DNA of 64,000 nt from Ascidiaceihabitans sp. (GTDB lineage Bacteria > Pseudomonadota > Alphaproteobacteria > Rhodobacterales > Rhodobacteraceae). Below, one piece after another: positions 1 to 8,759 of this stretch. Position numbers and translations under genes: made by a program. Positions within the stretch are counted from its first letter, which is position 1, and each line of letters opens with the position of its first letter. The stretch spans positions 96,814 through 160,813 of the forward strand of contig JAPKAB010000005.1 in the NCBI GenBank assembly GCA_028825475.1, read 5' to 3'. Under the pieces are notes generated by a model. That model made no database searches, was not told where the DNA came from, and saw only the letters and a list, made by a program, of their open reading frames with translations.

Positions 1-540
1 CATGTCCGTTTGGCACAACGGCTCCAAATCACTGAGGGGCGAAATAGGCACCACATGCTGCACCCGATCCATCACTGCTGCGGGCAACATTCCCGGTGCC
101 ACCATCCGCGCCACCAGATGCCCACCAGCGGAATGCCCCGCTAAACTGATCGGCCGCTGTGTGCGTCCTGCAATATGCTGAACCGCCTGCGCAATTTGTT
201 GGGTGATCGTTGCGATCCCAACCTGTGGGCACAGATCATAAGACGGCATCGCAACCGCCCACCCCCGCGCCAGCGCGCCCTTGGCAAGGAACGACCAACT
301 GTCGCGATCAAACATCCGCCAATAGCCACCATGCACAAAGATCAGCGTTCCCTTAGCCGGCTGTTCCGGTTGGAAAAAATCATAGGCCTGACGTGGTGAG
401 GGGCCATAAGGAATGCCCAGTTCAGCGCGTTCCCCTAACGCCTCTCGAAGTGCCTTTGACGCGGCATCCCAGCGTGGTGGGTACAGTGCCGCCCCCCCGA
501 TATATGCACCGTTCGCGTATGCGTCACTTAGATCGGCCAT
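1..540 (-). CDS. alpha/beta hydrolase (esterase / kynurenine-formamidase-like), truncated by the window's left edge
   Basis: Not in the ORF track because no stop lies in the window. Reverse-strand reading from ATG at 540 gives MADLSDAYANGAYIGGAALYPPRW...GTLIFVHGGYWRMFDRDSW...ISLAGHSAGGHLVARM, with HGGYW oxyanion and GHSAGG nucleophile motifs. Confidence 0.85.
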   Translation of the reverse strand, partial: MADLSDAYANGAYIGGAALYPPRWDAASKALREALGERAELGIPYGPSPRQAYDFFQPEQPAKGTLIFVHGGYWRMFDRDSWSFLAKGALARGWAVAMPSYDLCPQVGIATITQQIAQAVQHIAGRTQRPISLAGHSAGGHLVARMVAPGMLPAAVMDRVQHVVPISPLSDLEPLCQTDM

Positions 541-617
541 AGCACCCTCATCAATTCGTCTGGACAAGCGCCACAATAGTTGCTTTCCCTGTTCACGCAA
601 TCTCTGGAGAACACGAA

Positions 618-2093
618 ATGCTGGAAACGACAACGAACCTGAAGACAATGCTAAGCGATCCTACCCTGCTTGAGACCCGCGCCTATGTCGGTGGCGAGTG
701 GATTGATGGAGATAAAGGCACGTTTGACGTAACCAATCCAGCACGTGGTGACGTGGTTGCCCAAGTTGCTGACCTAAGCCGCGAACAAGTTGGCGTTGCC
801 ATTGCCAAAGCAGAAGTCGCGCAAAAGGAATGGGCCAAATGGTCCGCCAAAGAACGCAGCGCAGTTATGCGCAAGTGGTTCAATCTGATGATGGAAAACC
901 AAGACGACCTTGGCATTATCCTGACAGCGGAAATGGGCAAACCATTGGCAGAAGCCAAAGGCGAAATCGCATACGGCGCATCGTTTATTGAGTTTTTTGC
1001 TGAAGAGGCAAAACGCATTTACGGCGAAACCATCCCTGGCCACCAGCGTGACAAACGCATTACAGTTTTGAAGCAACCAATCGGCGTTGCTGCATCCATC
1101 ACACCGTGGAATTTCCCGAATGCAATGATCACGCGCAAGGCTGCCCCAGCACTTGCCGCAGGTTGCGCATTCATTGCGCGCCCTGCCGAGTTAACACCGC
1201 TTTCTGCCACCGCGATTGCGGTGCTTGCAGAGCGTGCTGGCATACCTTCCGGTGTGTTCCAAGTGGTCACAACGTCTGATGCGCCAAGCACAGGACAAGA
1301 GTTTTGCGAAAATCCGATTGTACGGAAATTGACCTTTACAGGGTCTACTGGAGTAGGCCGCATCCTTTTGGCCCAAGCCTCACAACAGGTAATGAAATGC
1401 TCAATGGAATTGGGCGGTAACGCACCTTTCATCGTATTCGATGACGCGGACTTAGACGCGGCAGTTGAGGGCGCAATGATGTGCAAATTCCGCAACGCCG
1501 GTCAGACCTGCGTCTGCGCAAACCGCATCTATGTTCAGTCCGGCGTTTACGACGCATTCGCTGCGAAACTTAAGGTCGCGGTTGAAGCCTTGAACGTTGG
1601 CGATGGCTTTGACGCGGCCGTCACGACTGGCCCGATGATCACCCCAAATGCGGTGTCAAAGGTGCAAGAACACCTTGATGATATCCTTGCCAATGGCGGC
1701 GCAGTTTTGACCGGTGGTGCAGCCCATGAATACGGCGGCAGCTTCTATCAGCCAACTGTTGTGACTGGCGTTACCCAAGACATGAAGGTCGCCCAAGAAG
1801 AGACATTTGGCCCTCTCGCGCCCCTGTTCAAATTCGACGACGTGGACGATGTCATCGCGATGGCCAACGACACGATCTTTGGTCTGGCCGCGTATTTCTA
1901 CGCTTCTGATCTAAGCCGCGTTTACAAGGTAGCCGAAGAATTGGAATACGGGATTGTCGGTGTGAACACTGGCATCATCTCAACCGAAGTTGCGCCATTT
2001 GGTGGGATCAAACAATCTGGTTTGGGTCGCGAAGGCAGCCATCACGGCATCGAAGAATTCATGGAAATGAAATACATCTGCATGTCAGTGTAA
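618..2093 (+). CDS. gabD: NAD(P)-dependent succinate-semialdehyde dehydrogenase
   Basis: 491 aa aldehyde dehydrogenase: TPWNFPNAMITRKAAPALAAGC, FTGSTGVGR, ELGGNAPFIVFDDADLD, FRNAGQTCVCANR; GGAG upstream of the ATG. Confidence 0.9.
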   Translation: MLETTTNLKTMLSDPTLLETRAYVGGEWIDGDKGTFDVTNPARGDVVAQVADLSREQVGVAIAKAEVAQKEWAKWSAKERSAVMRKWFNLMMENQDDLGIILTAEMGKPLAEAKGEIAYGASFIEFFAEEAKRIYGETIPGHQRDKRITVLKQPIGVAASITPWNFPNAMITRKAAPALAAGCAFIARPAELTPLSATAIAVLAERAGIPSGVFQVVTTSDAPSTGQEFCENPIVRKLTFTGSTGVGRILLAQASQQVMKCSMELGGNAPFIVFDDADLDAAVEGAMMCKFRNAGQTCVCANRIYVQSGVYDAFAAKLKVAVEALNVGDGFDAAVTTGPMITPNAVSKVQEHLDDILANGGAVLTGGAAHEYGGSFYQPTVVTGVTQDMKVAQEETFGPLAPLFKFDDVDDVIAMANDTIFGLAAYFYASDLSRVYKVAEELEYGIVGVNTGIISTEVAPFGGIKQSGLGREGSHHGIEEFMEMKYICMSV

Positions 2094-2121
2094 CGTATTT
2101 CCCAACGGCAAAACGTAAAAA

Positions 2122-2150
2122 GGCCCGCTGGTTTCAGCGGGCCTTTCGTT
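2122..2150 (+). terminator. Rho-independent terminator after gabD
   Basis: Perfect 9-bp stem GGCCCGCTG-gttt-CAGCGGGCC followed by TTTCGTTT. Confidence 0.85.
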
Positions 2151-2153
2151 TGA

Positions 2154-2621
2154 TCAGTTGACGGTTTTGGCGTCGACCACATCCGTTGCAATCACGTTCT
2201 GGCTGGCGATCTGAATGCGCCGTGGTTTCAGCGCTTCGGGCACTTCACGCGTCAGGTCAATGTGCAGCATTCCATCGGCGTGGCTGGCCCCCGTGACCCG
2301 AACATGGTCGGCCAAATGGAACCGCCGTTCAAACGCCCGTGTGGCAATACCACGATGGAGGTATTTTTTATCCTCATTTTCGTCAGCTTTTTTGGCCGTA
2401 ACAATCAGGGAATTTTCCCGCACTTCAACATTCAAATCCGGCTCTGAGAACCCAGCCACCGCGATAGATATGCGATACGCGTCGTCATCCGTTTTTTCGA
2501 TGTTATAGGGTGGGTAACTGTTTTGGGGTGCATCGTTCGTCAGCACGCGATCCATCATATCAGCGATTTGGTCAAAGCCAACAGTGGCGCGGTGCAGCGG
2601 TGCAAAATCAAAAGTACGCAT
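2154..2621 (-). CDS. Hsp20/alpha-crystallin family small heat shock protein (IbpA-like)
   Basis: 155 aa; alpha-crystallin domain with YRISIAVAGFSEPDLNVEVRENSLIVTAKK...RGIATRAFERRFHLADHVRV. Confidence 0.93.
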   Translation of the reverse strand: MRTFDFAPLHRATVGFDQIADMMDRVLTNDAPQNSYPPYNIEKTDDDAYRISIAVAGFSEPDLNVEVRENSLIVTAKKADENEDKKYLHRGIATRAFERRFHLADHVRVTGASHADGMLHIDLTREVPEALKPRRIQIASQNVIATDVVDAKTVN

Positions 2622-2629
2622 AGTTTAGT

Positions 2630-2648
2630 ATCCTCACAGATGAGCGAT
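2630..2648 (-). promoter_or_regulatory. ROSE-like RNA thermometer hairpin sequestering the hsp20 Shine-Dalgarno
   Basis: Transcript 5'-AUCGCUCA-UCUG-UGAGGAU-3': 7 bp with one bulged G; UCGCU pairs with the SD core AGGA (9 nt upstream of AUG 2621), matching the U(U/C)GCU ROSE signature. Confidence 0.65.
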
Positions 2649-2675
2649 TTCATGTCAGACCCTCCTGTTGCGGAC

Positions 2676-2699
2676 GGGCCCAGATTAATATCTGGGCCC
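2676..2699 (-). repeat. Perfect 10-bp inverted repeat (5' leader hairpin of hsp20)
   Basis: GGGCCCAGAT-atta-ATCTGGGCCC on the minus strand. Confidence 0.8.
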
Positions 2700-2723
2700 A
2701 ATATTAGGCGTTCCGATAACATC

Positions 2724-2752
2724 AATGTGGGGAGGATTTTTGTGGGTTCAAG
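2724..2752 (-). promoter_or_regulatory. Putative sigma32 (RpoH) promoter of hsp20
   Basis: Minus strand CTTGAAC (2746-2752) - 13 nt - CCCCACATT (2724-2732), close to CTTGAAA-N13-CCCCATnT. Confidence 0.6.
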
Positions 2753-3572
2753 ACCCACTGAGTTTGATAAATTTCGCACCCGTATCATTGCGCGTCTTGC
2801 CAACACCAATGCGACGTACCTTTGGCGAGGCCGTGACAGAGGGCGTGTATGACGTCGAACGAAGTTCCGATTTTAGGTCCGCAATTAATGGCGGCAGATA
2901 CATCCCAAGGGCAACCTTCTTACCGTTGATCGTGGTCATCCCAGAGACCACAGAGACCACGCGCCCCCGACCATTGAGGTGGGAAAACACTGGCGCACCT
3001 GAGGATCCGTAGGTCACGTCACAGTCGAAGATCAGCACGTTGTTTTGGCGATCCATCATCTGGCATTCACGCTGTCGCGACTGCGCATCGGCGCGCCCGC
3101 GCCCATAGGACACCACGCTAACAGGTCCATTTTTGACCACATCCGTATGTAGCGCGAAGGGATCCATCTCGGAAAACGGGATTGGTCTGCTCAGCTTCAA
3201 TAACGCTACATCATGGCTGACGTTCTTCGCTGAAAGCGGCTCCATCGGTGCGTAACCGTTGTGGGCAGCCACGCCGACAATACGGCGCTCTGCAGCTGAT
3301 TTGCCTTCGCGCAGACCTGCACGGAAAATGAAATCCTTAGGCGCATAAGCCACGCCTGTGGTACGATCATAAACACAGTGCGCTGCTGTCAAAACCAAAT
3401 CTGGGGCGATCAATGTGCCCGAACAAAACCCACTGTTGGCGATGTCGAGACGACCAACAGCTTGCCAACCACGCGCCTCATTTTGGGTTTCTAGTTTCTT
3501 TAGATTGGTGCTGTCTGCCTGTGCAAAACCTGCGCTTAGACATAGTAAATATGTAATCAAAAATTTCTTCAT
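2748..3572 (-). CDS. Secreted trypsin-like serine protease (S1 family)
   Basis: Signal peptide MKKFLITYLLCLSAGFAQA; triad motifs LTAAHC, HDVALLKL, GSSGAPVF. Confidence 0.88.
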   Translation of the reverse strand: MKKFLITYLLCLSAGFAQADSTNLKKLETQNEARGWQAVGRLDIANSGFCSGTLIAPDLVLTAAHCVYDRTTGVAYAPKDFIFRAGLREGKSAAERRIVGVAAHNGYAPMEPLSAKNVSHDVALLKLSRPIPFSEMDPFALHTDVVKNGPVSVVSYGRGRADAQSRQRECQMMDRQNNVLIFDCDVTYGSSGAPVFSHLNGRGRVVSVVSGMTTINGKKVALGMYLPPLIADLKSELRSTSYTPSVTASPKVRRIGVGKTRNDTGAKFIKLSGS

Positions 3573-4435
3573 GGCTTGATAAATTTCGCGCCTGTATCAC
3601 GACGCACCCCATTTACTAGAACTCTTTCGCCGTCTTTCTGGGCAACCAATTCCGCACGCAATCGTGCAAGTGGTGCACCAAGAGCTGTGCCCAATGAAAC
3701 CTTTTCACCGTCCACTTCAGCCTTGGCTGAGACCACAGAAACGATATGCGCCTTCCCATCTTTAAAAGTGAAAATAGGTGCGCCTGATGATCCAAAATCA
3801 ACCGAACAAGACGTTACAAGAACGCCTTCCTGGCGCGCCAAAACAACACAGACCTCTTGAAGTGAGGGGGCTTCAGCGCGGTCTTTTGCATAACTGACAA
3901 CGCCAACTTGATCACCTTTACGCGGACGTGCGGCAGTGCCAAACGGTTTTACAGCGTTGTTGCGAATGGGCTGGTCCAGCTCAAGTAATGCGAGGTCATA
4001 GTGCACCCGCTTGGACGAAACATCGCCACCGAATTCATAGTCTGGATGCACAACGGCACGGCGAATACCGCGATAGGCCGACGCGCGACCGTTGCGCCAG
4101 CCAGCCAGAAATTCAACGGTTTTGTGATCAATACGTTCGTTCGTCGACTTATCAAACAGGCAGTGCGCGGCTGTCAAAACCAGGTTCGGAGCAATCAATG
4201 CACCCGTACAAAATCCGGTCCCACCAATATCCAAACGCCCCACAGCTTGCCACGCGCGACCATCATCGCCCGTGTTTAAACGACGTAGCCGTGCATCCTG
4301 CGCAAAAGCAGCAGAGGCCACAACCAGGGCCATAATTGATAAAGACATCCAACGACGCACAGCAACGATCCTAATAGTTACCCTGACCGGATATCGGTCA
4401 GTTGCGGCAGAATTAGGGCATCTAAACAGATTCAA
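3569..4435 (-). CDS. Secreted trypsin-like serine protease (S1 family), tandem paralogue; true start may be internal (MSLSIMALVVASAAFA)
   Basis: LTAAHCLF, YDLALLEL, DFGSSGAPIF; stop/start overlap of 4 nt with the downstream paralogue. Confidence 0.86.
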   Translation of the reverse strand: MNLFRCPNSAATDRYPVRVTIRIVAVRRWMSLSIMALVVASAAFAQDARLRRLNTGDDGRAWQAVGRLDIGGTGFCTGALIAPNLVLTAAHCLFDKSTNERIDHKTVEFLAGWRNGRASAYRGIRRAVVHPDYEFGGDVSSKRVHYDLALLELDQPIRNNAVKPFGTAARPRKGDQVGVVSYAKDRAEAPSLQEVCVVLARQEGVLVTSCSVDFGSSGAPIFTFKDGKAHIVSVVSAKAEVDGEKVSLGTALGAPLARLRAELVAQKDGERVLVNGVRRDTGAKFIKP

Positions 4436-5754
4436 CGTAAGATTGGAACCTGCGGCTCAGCGGCTTCAGAACGATCCAATGCTGGCGGACGTGGTCCACC
4501 AGTCGCCCAATCCAACAGCTCGACTGTGTGCACAATCGGAATGCCGCTGGCTGACCCAATTTGCATCATGCAACCGATGTTGCCTGCGGCGATAATATCG
4601 GGATTTTTTGCCTCAATACTGCGTACTTTTCGATCTCTCAATTGCTTGGAAATTTCAGGCTGCATCAAATTGTAGGTCCCTGCAGAGCCACAACACAGGT
4701 GTGGATCGCTAGGTTCAACCACCTTGAACCCCACCCTCTTCAGCAGATCCTTGGGAAAGGTTTTGATCTGTTGGCCATGCTGCAACGAACAGGCTGCATG
4801 ATAGGCGATTGTCAGCTCTTGGTCCGCACCTGTCGGCAAATCTAGGTCCATTAGAACTTCACTCACATCCTTAGCAATTCCAGCCACGCGCGCGGCGTCG
4901 GCCGCCAATGGATCATTGCGGAACATGTGACCGTAATCTTTGACCGTAGTGCCACAACCTGATGTGTTGATCACAATCGCGTCCAATCCGTCGCCATCCA
5001 TTTCAGCGGCCCATGCGCGAATATTCTTGCCCGCAGCTCCGTGGCTTTCCGCCGTTTTGCCCATGTGGTGGGTCAAGGCACCACAGCACCCTGCACCCTC
5101 AGCCACTACGACTTCACAGCCAAGACGTGTCAGCAAACGTATGGTCGCATCATTGATATCTGTGTTCAGCGCCTTTTGCGCACAGCCCGTCATCAGCGCG
5201 ACCCGTTTCTTACGTGCCACTTTGGGCGTAAAGGTTTGCGGGTCGTCATTGCGGCTGACAGGTGGGATGATTTTCGGGGCCATTTCCAGCATCGCACGCA
5301 ACCGCGCATCTGGCATAAAGCGTGCGAAGGGACGCCCAATCTTAGCACCCAGTAGCGCAATCCGGAACCGCATTGGATAGGGTAAAATACGTGACAGAAC
5401 CCAACGCAAAAGGCGATCAGACATCGGGCGTTTATATTTCTGTTCGATATAGTCACGCGCATGATCGACAAGGTGCATATAGTGCACGCCAGACGGACAG
5501 GTCGACATACAGGCCAAGCAACTTAGGCAACGATCAATGTGCTTTACTGTCTTTTCGTCAGGCACGCGCTCGTTCTCAAGCATGTCCTTGATCAGATAAA
5601 TGCGGCCACGCGGGCTGTCCAATTCATCACCCAGTATCTGATAGGTCGGGCAAGTGGCGGTACAAAATCCGCAGTGAACGCAATTGCGCAAAATCTGGTT
5701 GGACCGCTCAATCGCAGGATCCTTAAGTTGCTCTGGTGTAAACATCGTTTGCAT
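4432..5754 (-). CDS. glcF: Glycolate oxidase iron-sulfur subunit GlcF
   Basis: Two 4Fe-4S motifs (CVHCGFCTATCPTY, CLSCLACMSTCPSG) and CCG repeats (GCCGALTHH, HLCCGSAGTYNL). Confidence 0.93.
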   Translation of the reverse strand: MQTMFTPEQLKDPAIERSNQILRNCVHCGFCTATCPTYQILGDELDSPRGRIYLIKDMLENERVPDEKTVKHIDRCLSCLACMSTCPSGVHYMHLVDHARDYIEQKYKRPMSDRLLRWVLSRILPYPMRFRIALLGAKIGRPFARFMPDARLRAMLEMAPKIIPPVSRNDDPQTFTPKVARKKRVALMTGCAQKALNTDINDATIRLLTRLGCEVVVAEGAGCCGALTHHMGKTAESHGAAGKNIRAWAAEMDGDGLDAIVINTSGCGTTVKDYGHMFRNDPLAADAARVAGIAKDVSEVLMDLDLPTGADQELTIAYHAACSLQHGQQIKTFPKDLLKRVGFKVVEPSDPHLCCGSAGTYNLMQPEISKQLRDRKVRSIEAKNPDIIAAGNIGCMMQIGSASGIPIVHTVELLDWATGGPRPPALDRSEAAEPQVPILR

Positions 5755-5766
5755 CTGTCGAAATCC

Positions 5767-6132
5767 TTAAAAAGTCATCATCCAGGCAGAGGCAAGCCCG
5801 AACCACGGAACCGTTGTTGCCAACGCTCCAATTATTGCCGTCCAGCGGCGTATTAGCGGGCGATTATCAAGTTGGCGAAATCGCTGCGCCAAGAAAACAA
5901 TTACCGCGATCCACGCCAGCCAAATGAATCCAATCCCTGCCAAGGTGTAAAAGGCGTCCTGCCCCCACCCACCTGACAGGTAACGCAAAGAGGCGCTCAT
6001 TCCTGTCGAGCCAACGACCAAACAAACCAATCCAATGGATCGACGTTTTGATGGAGCCAGCCGTAAAAGCAGCAGAAAGGCCAATGGCCCCGCGACGAAC
6101 ACCGCCAAAAATATGATCACCAAAGGTGTCAT
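5767..6132 (-). CDS. Conserved hypothetical integral membrane protein inside the glc operon
   Basis: 121 aa, about 4 predicted hydrophobic segments; start overlaps the glcE stop. Confidence 0.75.
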   Translation of the reverse strand: MTPLVIIFLAVFVAGPLAFLLLLRLAPSKRRSIGLVCLVVGSTGMSASLRYLSGGWGQDAFYTLAGIGFIWLAWIAVIVFLAQRFRQLDNRPLIRRWTAIIGALATTVPWFGLASAWMMTF

Positions 6133-7235
6133 TACGCGGTCATCAATCTTGCGTTCAAAATGCCCCGCGGATCAAACCGCTGACGCAGTCCTGCTGACAA
6201 TGCGGCAACGCCTACTGTTTCCGGTTGGAAACGTGGTTGCCCTGTCCCGCGCACCAAGGTGGCATGGCCCGAGATGCCTGACAATTTGGCGCGCACATCA
6301 CTCCCTTGTTCAGTACGCACCCAGACCAATCCACCCGCCCAATCAAATTGCGCCTCCAGCGGATCAATTGCTGCGACAACGGCTGGACCATCTGAGGGTT
6401 TTACCGAAATGCGCCAAACATCCCCATCTTTGCCATGGAAGTTTTCAACATCGCGCACAGCAGCCCATGCATCATCGGCATTTTCTATTACCGTGATCTC
6501 GCCGCCAAACTTTGCCAGTGCTTCACGCAATTGCGCGGTGCGATAGCTGACAGAATCTGTGAACCCCTCAACGCGGATCATCGTTACGCCTGTGTCGTCA
6601 TTGGGCAGATGCGCAGCACCGCTGACATCATATGGAGACCCAAGCGCTGCAGCCATCGCGCCAACCGCATCATTCATATCCAATCCGTGCACGCACAACG
6701 TTGCCTCGGCTTCGGGCATCGGCAGCACCTTTAGGGACACTTCACTTAGAACCCCCAGTGTTCCCCAACTGCCCGACATCAGCTTGACCAAATCATAACC
6801 GGTCACGTTCTTCATCACGCGCCCACCGTTTTTCACGATGGTACCCTGCCCGTCTACAAACCGAACGCCCAAGGTAAAATCACGCGCGGCACCCACTTGG
6901 ATACGACGCGGGCCACTGATGTTACCCGCAACAATACCACCGATTGTCGGTTCGCCCTTTAGACCCAGCAGACCGCGATAATCCATCGGCTCAAACGCCA
7001 AACGCTGCCGTTCACCCGCCAATGTGGTTTCGATTTCAGACAGTTCTGTTCCCGCCTTAACCACAACCGTCAATGCGCCCGGTTCATACAGATCAATCCC
7101 CGTCAGACCGCTTGTATTCAGCACATCGCCATCAACGCCAACACCGCGTGTTCCGCCACCTTTGATCGCTATGGGGCCTTTGGCTTGGGACACGCATTCG
7201 GACAGTTCTTGTTCACTTGTCGGGGTCATCATCAA
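6132..7235 (-). CDS. glcE: Glycolate oxidase FAD-binding subunit GlcE
   Basis: PCMH-type FAD domain: GEPTIGGIVAGNISGPRRIQVGAARDFTLGVRFVDGQG, GGRVMKNVTGYDL. Confidence 0.93.
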   Translation of the reverse strand: MMMTPTSEQELSECVSQAKGPIAIKGGGTRGVGVDGDVLNTSGLTGIDLYEPGALTVVVKAGTELSEIETTLAGERQRLAFEPMDYRGLLGLKGEPTIGGIVAGNISGPRRIQVGAARDFTLGVRFVDGQGTIVKNGGRVMKNVTGYDLVKLMSGSWGTLGVLSEVSLKVLPMPEAEATLCVHGLDMNDAVGAMAAALGSPYDVSGAAHLPNDDTGVTMIRVEGFTDSVSYRTAQLREALAKFGGEITVIENADDAWAAVRDVENFHGKDGDVWRISVKPSDGPAVVAAIDPLEAQFDWAGGLVWVRTEQGSDVRAKLSGISGHATLVRGTGQPRFQPETVGVAALSAGLRQRFDPRGILNARLMTA

Positions 7236-7265
7236 TGTTCCATCGATTTATTATGAGGGACGTTG

Positions 7266-8714
7266 TTATTCAGCAGCGATTTGTTCGGTGCGGCGATCGT
7301 GTGAAACCGCCAGCGGAAACACTTTGGCCGCGTTCAACAACCAATGCGGATCAAAAACGTCTTTGACCGCCAACTGCGCTTCAAGATCGGCAGGGGCATA
7401 TTGATAAGTCATCAAATCCCGCTTTTCGATCCCAACGCCATGTTCGCCCGTCAAACACCCACCTGCATCTACACAAAGTTTGAGGATTTCCGCACCCATC
7501 TCTTCGCACAGTTCCAGATCGCCAGGTTTGTTTGCGTCGAATAGAATCAATGGGTGCATGTTGCCGTCTCCAGCGTGGAAAACATTCCCTACGGGCAGAC
7601 CAAACTGATCGGACAATTCACCGATACGGCGCAACACCATTGGCAATTCAGAAACGGGGATCGTCCCGTCCAGACACATGTAATCGCTAATCTGACCCAT
7701 CGCGCCAAACGCGCTTTTGCGGCCCAACCAAATCGCAGCACTTTCTTCGGCTGATTTGCTTTCGCGTACTTCAACTGGATTATGCTGGTTCGCGATTTTC
7801 ACAATGCGCGCCAACTGGTCGTCGATTTCGGCCTCTGATCCCTCAACCTCAATGATCAACAAAGCCTGACAATCTGGGTACCCCGCTTGGGCGAATTCTT
7901 CGCAGGTTTTGATGCACAGCGCGTCCATGAATTCGATCGCAACAGGTAGAACGCCTGCTTTGATGATGTCAGACACGCATGCGCCTGCGACCTCATTATC
8001 GTCGAACCCCACCAATACAGGGCGCGCGCCCTCTGGTTTATGCAAGATCCGCAATGTCGCTTCGGTCACGACGCCAAGCTGTCCTTCGGACCCACAGATC
8101 AGGCCAAGCAGATCCAGATTTCCAGCATCCAGATGAGCGCCGCCAATTTCGACGATTTCACCCGTCATCAAAACCATCGTGACACCCATCAGGTTGTTCG
8201 TCGTCACGCCGTACTTAAGACAGTGCGCTCCACCAGAGTTCATAGCGATATTTCCCGCAATCGCACAGGCCAATTGGCTGCTGGGATCAGGCGCATAAAA
8301 GAACCCGTCTTCTTCAACCGCGCCTGTGACGCTTAGATTGGTGCGGCCAGTTTGGACCCGAATATAGCGATCTGGATAATTTGTTTCGATCACGTCGTTC
8401 ATACGCGCCACGCCCAAGATCACGCAATCCGCAGTCGGCAACGCGCCACCAGCGAGCGATGTACCAGAGCCGCGCGGTACAACAGGCACGCCTTCTTCAT
8501 GGCAAATGCGCAAGACGTCAGAGACCTCTTTAGTTGTGGTGGGCAACACTGCCGCCATGGGCGGACAACGATAGGCCGTCAGCGCGTCACATTCATACGC
8601 ACGCGTTTCCATTTCGTCGTGGATCACAGCATCCATGGGCAACACACCTTGCAGCCGTTCGACCACACGGGATTTGCGCGCGAGAACAGATTGTGAAGGG
8701 ACAGGCATTTCCAT
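7266..8714 (-). CDS. glcD: Glycolate oxidase subunit GlcD (FAD-linked); ORF extends to 8759 but the start is likely 8714
   Basis: VPVVPRGSGTSLAGGALP, FHAGDGNMHPLILFD, GGCLTGEHGVGIEK; MEMPVPSQ start, because upstream in-frame codons lie on a palindromic operator. Confidence 0.93.
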   Translation of the reverse strand: MEMPVPSQSVLARKSRVVERLQGVLPMDAVIHDEMETRAYECDALTAYRCPPMAAVLPTTTKEVSDVLRICHEEGVPVVPRGSGTSLAGGALPTADCVILGVARMNDVIETNYPDRYIRVQTGRTNLSVTGAVEEDGFFYAPDPSSQLACAIAGNIAMNSGGAHCLKYGVTTNNLMGVTMVLMTGEIVEIGGAHLDAGNLDLLGLICGSEGQLGVVTEATLRILHKPEGARPVLVGFDDNEVAGACVSDIIKAGVLPVAIEFMDALCIKTCEEFAQAGYPDCQALLIIEVEGSEAEIDDQLARIVKIANQHNPVEVRESKSAEESAAIWLGRKSAFGAMGQISDYMCLDGTIPVSELPMVLRRIGELSDQFGLPVGNVFHAGDGNMHPLILFDANKPGDLELCEEMGAEILKLCVDAGGCLTGEHGVGIEKRDLMTYQYAPADLEAQLAVKDVFDPHWLLNAAKVFPLAVSHDRRTEQIAAE

Positions 8715-8738
8715 AGCAGAATCCTTAGCGTGGCTAAT

Positions 8739-8759
8739 TTGGTAAAGTAATATTACCAA
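8739..8759. promoter_or_regulatory. Palindromic operator candidate upstream of the glc operon
   Basis: TTGGTAA-agtaata-TTACCAA, perfect 7-bp arms in the glcD/DUF599 divergent intergenic region. Confidence 0.5.

Noticed and set aside
4940-5380. 146-aa plus-strand ORF
   Set aside because: Antisense to glcF; no SD or family motif
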